NCBI GenBank assembly: GCA_947857085.1
Contig: CANUDF010000008.1
Span: 1-38,670 of the forward strand
From: Candidatus Gastranaerophilales bacterium
Lineage (GTDB): Bacteria > Cyanobacteriota > Vampirovibrionia > Gastranaerophilales > Gastranaerophilaceae
Reading direction: 5' to 3'
DNA length: 38,670 nt
The translations under genes and the position numbers were made by a program. Of this stretch, positions 34,646-38,670 are shown in pieces. The notes under the pieces are model-generated. The model was not told the origin of the DNA and did no database searches. It saw only the letters and a list, made by a program, of their open reading frames with translations. Numbering within the stretch: position 1 is the stretch's first letter; each line of letters starts with the position of its first letter.

Positions 34646-35680
34646 CTAAGGGGTTACTGCAATTTTCAAACAATTTTTTCTATCATTTTCAAATATTTTG
34701 TAACCATCTATAATGTTTTTTAAAGAAATTTTATGCGTAATCAAAAAATCTGTTGAAATTTTTCCCTGAGAAATTAACTCTAAAAGTTTTTTACAATGGA
34801 CAGCATCCACACCGCCAGTTTTAAAGGTTAAATTTTTTCCATACATCTCAGGAAGCGGCAGTATTTGATTATTCTCATACATTGCAACAATACCTATAAT
34901 AGCATTTGGTCGTGCGATTTTCCAGCTCATTTCAAATGTATCTTTTCCGCCTGCACACTCAATTACGCTATCGGCACCGCGATATTGCGTGAGCTTTTTA
35001 ACTTCCTCATGAATATTACACTCATCAGGATTAAGAAAACGATCTGCAATTCCTTGTTGTTCAGCGATTTCTAATCTGTTATTATCAACATCTATAGCAA
35101 TAACTTTTCCCGCGCCCATATATTTTGCACACATCATCGCACAAAGCCCTACAGGCCCTGCACCGATTACGGCAACCGTATCCCCAGTATTAATTTCACA
35201 CATTTCAGCGCCGAAATATCCGCTTGATAGTATATCTCCGACAAATAATGCATTTTCATATGAAACATTATCAGGCAATTTTGTTAAACCTGTATCGGCA
35301 AAAGGCACTCTAACATATTCAGCCTGACAGCCGTCAATTCTACACCCGAGCTCCCAGCCGCCTTTTTCACAGTTGTTTATAAACCCGCGTTTACAGAAAA
35401 AACATTCACCGCAAAAAGTTTCGCAATTTGCCGCAACCCTGTCGCCCGCTTTAAGATTTTTAACACCGCTTCCGGCTTCAACAACTTCCCCGACAAATTC
35501 ATGCCCGAGGACCGTTTCAGGCAATGCACGCGGAACTGCTCCGTGTATTATATGCAAATCGCTTGTGCAGATTGATGATAACGTAACCTTTACAACTGCA
35601 TCCCTGTCATTTACCAGTTTCGGCATATCCTTATCAACAAGTTCAATTGAACCGTTTTTACGGCAGACTAAAGCTTTCAT
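34646..35680 (-). CDS. Zinc-dependent medium-chain alcohol dehydrogenase
   Basis: Starts at ATG 35680 (MKALVCRKNG, 344 aa) with GGAGAAAATTT upstream; the earlier Met at 35707 is disfavoured. Catalytic zinc ligands are visible in SICTSDLH and GHEF; the structural zinc lobe is CGECFFCKRGFINNC; the NAD(P) site is VIGAGPVGL with VDV following. It oxidises or reduces an alcohol or polyol; the subfamily is not certain. The DMT transporter follows in the same operon and might carry its substrate or product. Confidence 0.93.
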   Translation of the reverse strand: MKALVCRKNGSIELVDKDMPKLVNDRDAVVKVTLSSICTSDLHIIHGAVPRALPETVLGHEFVGEVVEAGSGVKNLKAGDRVAANCETFCGECFFCKRGFINNCEKGGWELGCRIDGCQAEYVRVPFADTGLTKLPDNVSYENALFVGDILSSGYFGAEMCEINTGDTVAVIGAGPVGLCAMMCAKYMGAGKVIAIDVDNNRLEIAEQQGIADRFLNPDECNIHEEVKKLTQYRGADSVIECAGGKDTFEMSWKIARPNAIIGIVAMYENNQILPLPEMYGKNLTFKTGGVDAVHCKKLLELISQGKISTDFLITHKISLKNIIDGYKIFENDRKNCLKIAVTP

Positions 35681-35776
35681 AAATTTTCTCCATAATAAGT
35701 ATAACATAAAGATTATACTTTCCGTTAATCAATTGTGCAGTTAAAAAGCTTATAATAACAATGAAAGGAGACTGCC

Positions 35777-36004
35777 ATGAAAGAAGAAAATAAAAAAACT
35801 ATGAAAGAAAAGGTTGAAGATGCTGCACATAAAGTAAAAGAAAAAGCCCATGACGTTAAAGAAGACGTAAAACGCGGTATCGACGAAGCAAAAGTAAAAG
35901 CACATCTTGCCAAAGACGACATGGAAGACAAAGCCGAAAAAATTAAAGAAAAAGTCGTTGAAAAAGTTAATGAAGAAAAAGCAAAACACAAAAAAACAGC
36001 ATAA
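35777..36004 (+). CDS. Small charged LEA-like helical protein
   Basis: 75 aa, about half Lys+Glu+Asp, with repeating A-x-x-K-x-K-E-K-A segments that form an amphipathic helix without any hydrophobic core, like group 3 LEA or CsbD/YtxH-type stress proteins. Ribosome binding site AAAGGAG and a TATAAT-like box (TATAATAA at 35752) lie just upstream, and a hairpin terminator follows. The likely role is protein or membrane protection under stress (inference). Overlapping frames on the other strand are artefacts of the repeat composition. Confidence 0.75.
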   Translation: MKEENKKTMKEKVEDAAHKVKEKAHDVKEDVKRGIDEAKVKAHLAKDDMEDKAEKIKEKVVEKVNEEKAKHKKTA

Positions 36005-36022
36005 AGAGCCTCCGGGCTCTTT
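36003..36022. terminator. Rho-independent terminator
   Basis: AAAGAGCC (36003-36010), loop TCCG, GGCTCTTT (36015-36022), overlapping the stop codon of the LEA-like gene. Confidence 0.8.
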
Positions 36023-36040
36023 ATTTACCAGCGTAACAGT

Positions 36041-36069
36041 TTGATTTTTAAAATTTGATTTGTTACAAT
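36041..36069 (+). promoter_or_regulatory. Sigma70-like promoter ending six bases before an ATG
   Basis: TTGATT (36041-36046), 17 bases, TACAAT (36064-36069), then six bases to the ATG at 36076. Transcription would start at or near the ATG, and no ribosome binding site is present: a leaderless mRNA. Confidence 0.65.
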
Positions 36070-36075
36070 TGCATT

Positions 36076-37278
36076 ATGGAATTATCTTCATTAAACTATG
36101 TATATATAGGAATAGTGCTTAGCGGAGCGGCTATTTTCGGCTGGTTTTTCTCAAAAGATGCTAAAAAATTCTTAAGCACCAAAAATAATCTGTCCAAAAT
36201 TCATAATGCAATTATTTATGCACTTGCATATGTAAACGAAAATATGATGGATAACGGCAGATTTGTATATGTAAGAAATTTAAAAAGCAAATATTTATTA
36301 AATACTAAATCATATAATACAACAAACCATGCAAGAATGCTTTACTCGCTGTATCTTTGCGAAAGAGAATTAAATATTCAGGGGCTGGCAGCCAGAAGAC
36401 GGGCTTCAGCACAATATTTTGTAGAAAAATATGTCAGACCGCTGGGTTTTGGAAGATATGCTGTTGTATCAGATCCTGAGGAAGAAGGGTTAAAATGCGA
36501 AAAGGCAAAACTTTCAGCTGCAGCAATGGCTCTTGTTGCTTTTTCAGACTTAAGACCTGAAGGAATAATTCCGGAAGATGTTTTTGAAGGATTAGGCCAG
36601 TTTTTATTATTTATGCAAATGAAAACCGGACAATTTTACAATTCATATGATGTTGAAAACGGCGGGCTTGAAACAGAAAATTATAACCTTAATTTTTCAG
36701 GTGATGCTCCGCTGGGATTATTATATTTATACGAATTTAACCCGAAGAAAAAATGGCTGAATGCAGCCAAAGCAGGATTGCTGTTTCTTGCGAATAAAAG
36801 AAAAGATCGTAAAGAAGTTCAGTTTGATTACAGCGCAATGCTTGCAACTGAAAAATTGTTTAAAACAGAGAATAACGGACTGACAGAAGATGAAAAAGTC
36901 CTTTTAAAATATCATATTGTAAAGATGATTGAACAAGTTATTCCTAAACAAATTGTTAACAAAGAAGAACGCTACTACGGCGCATTAATTGACGATATTA
37001 AACCGCTTAATATCTCCTGCATTGTCGAAGGACTAATTGCCGCATACAATTGCCTTGATGATGAAATTATGAAGATGAGAATAATGAAATCAATAAATAC
37101 AGGGATAAAATTTTTAAGACTTGTACAAATTCAAAAAGGGCCGTTAAAAGGAGGATTTCCTAATTCAGCAGACTGGAAAGAATTGGGAGTTCCCAGAAAT
37201 GCTTCTATAGTAAAAATGGACACAGTTCAACACGCGCTAGCTGCATGCATAAAATTCCAGACAATGTTTAAGGACTAA
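36076..37278 (+). CDS. Membrane-anchored alpha/alpha-barrel-like protein
   Basis: Start placed at ATG 36076 because the promoter runs up to it; the TTG at 36055 lies inside the promoter. An N-terminal transmembrane helix (about 7-24) is followed by ~370 residues of paired helices with repeats such as NTTNHARMLYSLYLCE, AKLSAAAMALVAF and ISCIVEGLIAAYNCL, spaced like six-hairpin or terpenoid-cyclase-like toroids that often bind or cleave polysaccharides. I cannot name the family. Its 3' end overlaps the convergent GGDEF gene by 11 bases. Confidence 0.6.
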   Translation: MELSSLNYVYIGIVLSGAAIFGWFFSKDAKKFLSTKNNLSKIHNAIIYALAYVNENMMDNGRFVYVRNLKSKYLLNTKSYNTTNHARMLYSLYLCERELNIQGLAARRRASAQYFVEKYVRPLGFGRYAVVSDPEEEGLKCEKAKLSAAAMALVAFSDLRPEGIIPEDVFEGLGQFLLFMQMKTGQFYNSYDVENGGLETENYNLNFSGDAPLGLLYLYEFNPKKKWLNAAKAGLLFLANKRKDRKEVQFDYSAMLATEKLFKTENNGLTEDEKVLLKYHIVKMIEQVIPKQIVNKEERYYGALIDDIKPLNISCIVEGLIAAYNCLDDEIMKMRIMKSINTGIKFLRLVQIQKGPLKGGFPNSADWKELGVPRNASIVKMDTVQHALAACIKFQTMFKD

Positions 37279-37933
37279 TTTGAATTTGGTTTCTGCCGTT
37301 TTCTTTTGCCTTATACAAAGCTTTATCTGCATCTTCAAATAAACTATGAACTGACTGCATATCTTTTGTTACCTCAGCTGCGCCAATACTAACTGTAACG
37401 GTTAAACTTTGACCATTATAACAAAATTTATATTCATTAATTGATTTTCTAAGTCTTTCCAATGGAATAACAGCTTTATCAATCGGTGTTTCTGTAATAA
37501 TTACAGCAAATTCTTCCCCGCCGTACCTGAAAACCATATCAGTTTTTCTGAATGTCTGCAAAATAAGGTAAGCAACCTCCTTCAGCACATAATCACCACA
37601 GCTGTGCCCGTATGTATCATTTACCTTTTTAAAGTAATCAACATCTATAATTGCAAAACTCAATTTACTGTCATAACGTGCAGCACGAAGAAATTCACGC
37701 TCAAGATTATCTTCAAAATGACGTCTGTTATACAAACCTGTCAGAGGATCAGTAACAGACATATAACGCGTTTGAGAATACATAAAATTAATTTTTTTAA
37801 TCACATCAAGTTTATTACCCTCTGGGATGTCAAAATTCAAAATAATATCCTCAATATTTTTTTGAATTTCATCTAATACTGATGGAGGTAAATCAAAATT
37901 TGCTCCCAAAGAATTTTCGCGTCTGTCTTCCAT
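37268..37933 (-). CDS. GGDEF-domain diguanylate cyclase
   Basis: 221 aa: a ~55-residue N-terminal helical region without a recognised sensor, then a GGDEF domain (DPLTGLYNRR at about 62; IDVDYFKKVNDTYGHSCGD; YGGEEFAV). The active-site motif is GGEEF, and RKTD five residues before it is an I-site (RxxD) for product inhibition, so an active c-di-GMP synthase is expected. Soluble. TATAAT (complement of 37944-37949) is ten bases from the ATG, again with no clear ribosome binding site. Divergent from the HD gene. Confidence 0.93.
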   Translation of the reverse strand: MEDRRENSLGANFDLPPSVLDEIQKNIEDIILNFDIPEGNKLDVIKKINFMYSQTRYMSVTDPLTGLYNRRHFEDNLEREFLRAARYDSKLSFAIIDVDYFKKVNDTYGHSCGDYVLKEVAYLILQTFRKTDMVFRYGGEEFAVIITETPIDKAVIPLERLRKSINEYKFCYNGQSLTVTVSIGAAEVTKDMQSVHSLFEDADKALYKAKENGRNQIQISP

Positions 37934-37995
37934 AATTAAGCTGATTATATCATAAAAATTGCAGGCAGGCTATTTTTCTGTTAAGCTGAATCTAT

Positions 37996-38583
37996 ATGAA
38001 ACTAACAGCAGAACAATTACTTGAAAAATTTTCAAACAGCTCTTCACACCCAAAAGAAGTTAGAAAACTTTCTATGATGATTTTTGACGGTGTCAACGAA
38101 ACTTTGAGAGAGATGTCAAATAAACAGAGAAAATTTTTAGAAAATGCAGCTTTATTGCATGATATTGGTTATTCAATAGATTCAAAAGGACATAATAAAC
38201 ACAGTCAAAAGCTGATAATTAAATACGGGCTTGACAACTTTTCAGAAAGAGAAAAAGAAATTATTTCGTGTATCTCCAGATATCACAGAGGAAGTCTCCC
38301 TGACAAGAAAAACCACGAAGTGTACTGTCATTTTGACAAAAAAGAAAGAAAAATCGTAAAACGTCTTGCGGGAATACTAAGAATTGCAGACGGTTTAGAC
38401 AGAGCACACGTTAATTTGATAAAGAAAGTCCGGATTTATTATGATGAAGCAAATAATATTACTGAAATTTATATAACACCCCAGACTCCCGAATACCGAC
38501 CTGACATTACATATGCAATCCGTAAAAAAGATTTGTTTGAAATAGGGTTCAAAACACAGGTAGTATTTAAGTTTGAAGCTTGA
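37996..38583 (+). CDS. Stand-alone HD-domain protein resembling the Ppx/GppA C-terminal domain
   Basis: 195 aa. HD-domain residues are in LLHDIGY (about 54-60), HNKHSQ, RYHRG and LRIADGLDRAH; the last motif and the C-terminal beta segment are typical of the C-terminal domain of exopolyphosphatase/pppGpp phosphohydrolase (Ppx/GppA). Here it occurs without the actin-like catalytic domain. It may hydrolyse a nucleotide or phosphate ester; the substrate is unknown. TTGCAG (37959-37964), 17 bases, TAAGCT (37982-37987) lies eight bases before the ATG, with no ribosome binding site. Confidence 0.75.
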   Translation: MKLTAEQLLEKFSNSSSHPKEVRKLSMMIFDGVNETLREMSNKQRKFLENAALLHDIGYSIDSKGHNKHSQKLIIKYGLDNFSEREKEIISCISRYHRGSLPDKKNHEVYCHFDKKERKIVKRLAGILRIADGLDRAHVNLIKKVRIYYDEANNITEIYITPQTPEYRPDITYAIRKKDLFEIGFKTQVVFKFEA

Positions 38584-38601
38584 AACGCATTGTAAATTTT
38601 T

Positions 38602-38628
38602 TGTTACAATTTTGCTAAAATTGTAACA
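38602..38628. repeat. Perfect 12-bp AT-rich inverted repeat
   Basis: TGTTACAATTTT (38602-38613) and AAAATTGTAACA (38617-38628) with loop GCT, 19 bases after the HD gene. It could be a weak terminator or an operator for a gene right of the window. Its left arm resembles the promoter region at 36062-36070. Confidence 0.6.
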
Positions 38629-38670
38629 TTTCTTCATGAAAAATACTTTATATATATAAGGGAAAAACCA

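Noticed and set aside
29237-35680. Threonine-to-glycine pathway from KBL-like enzyme and zinc ADH (as Kbl-Tdh)
   Set aside because: The genes are separated by several unrelated transcription units, and neither sequence shows features that settle it as Kbl or Tdh.
35725-35991. Two antisense ORFs rich in Phe/Ser opposite the LEA-like gene
   Set aside because: They arise from the Lys/Glu-rich codons of the plus-strand gene, which has a ribosome binding site and terminator.

Overview
The window is AT-rich bacterial chromosome from a Gram-negative-type organism: it has a split autotransporter with a beta-barrel, signal-peptide proteins and many housekeeping genes. Gene content and style (GH57 and GH77 glucan enzymes, a Pmp-like autotransporter, one gene start beginning MKIRPIF) suggest a gut Gastranaerophilales/Melainabacteria-type organism. 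That assignment is inference from memory; no marker gene here proves it.

Left flank, 1-6211: the 3' part of a GH57 glycosidase, a small unknown protein, an alaS-dut operon on the minus strand, a decayed C-terminal half of a GH77 glucanotransferase, and tRNA-Arg(UCU).

Accessory island, about 6.2-22.1 kb: it begins exactly at the 3' end of tRNA-Arg. A large serine recombinase, split by a frameshift, runs into the tRNA and takes its last codons and stop from it. Behind it come an N6-type DNA methyltransferase (truncated by one nonsense codon), a Fic protein, an ApeA-like HEPN protein, a class III cyclase-like protein, and a tight three-gene operon of LA2681-like HEPN + DUF4238 + DUF5677. A second, heavily decayed methyltransferase copy follows in direct orientation, so the Fic-to-DUF5677 block lies between two homologous copies. 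Next is a decaying minus-strand operon (small ORF with a nonsense codon, 115-aa protein, 393-aa protein whose C-terminal HTH-like end is frameshifted off) with two tandem sigma70-like promoters. Divergent from it is a four-gene operon: HNH protein, short middle component, DUF2326-type ABC ATPase (an ABC-three-component layout) and a TIR protein. This reads as a defence island built by accretion of more than one element. The right boundary was not found; a strong terminator and a GNAT acetyltransferase remnant follow.

Right flank, 22.5-38.7 kb: an MBL-fold hydrolase, the split autotransporter, a ktrB-ktrA potassium uptake operon coupled to a membrane sensor-like protein, an alpha-oxoamine synthase with an 11-T run in its coding strand, an HSL-family esterase plus cupin, a secreted Cys-rich protein, an ArsP_2-like transporter, a zinc ADH plus DMT transporter operon, an LEA-like helical protein, an alpha/alpha-barrel-like membrane-anchored protein, a GGDEF diguanylate cyclase and a stand-alone Ppx-C-terminal-like HD protein.

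The most promising material for an undescribed system is the LA2681-HEPN/DUF4238/DUF5677 operon with its divergent cyclase-like neighbour, and the pairing of a TIR gene with an HNH ABC-3C cassette. Several genes are broken by one-base changes in short homopolymers, which could be decay or sequencing error. Several others have a -10 box only 6-10 bases upstream of ATG, suggesting leaderless transcripts.
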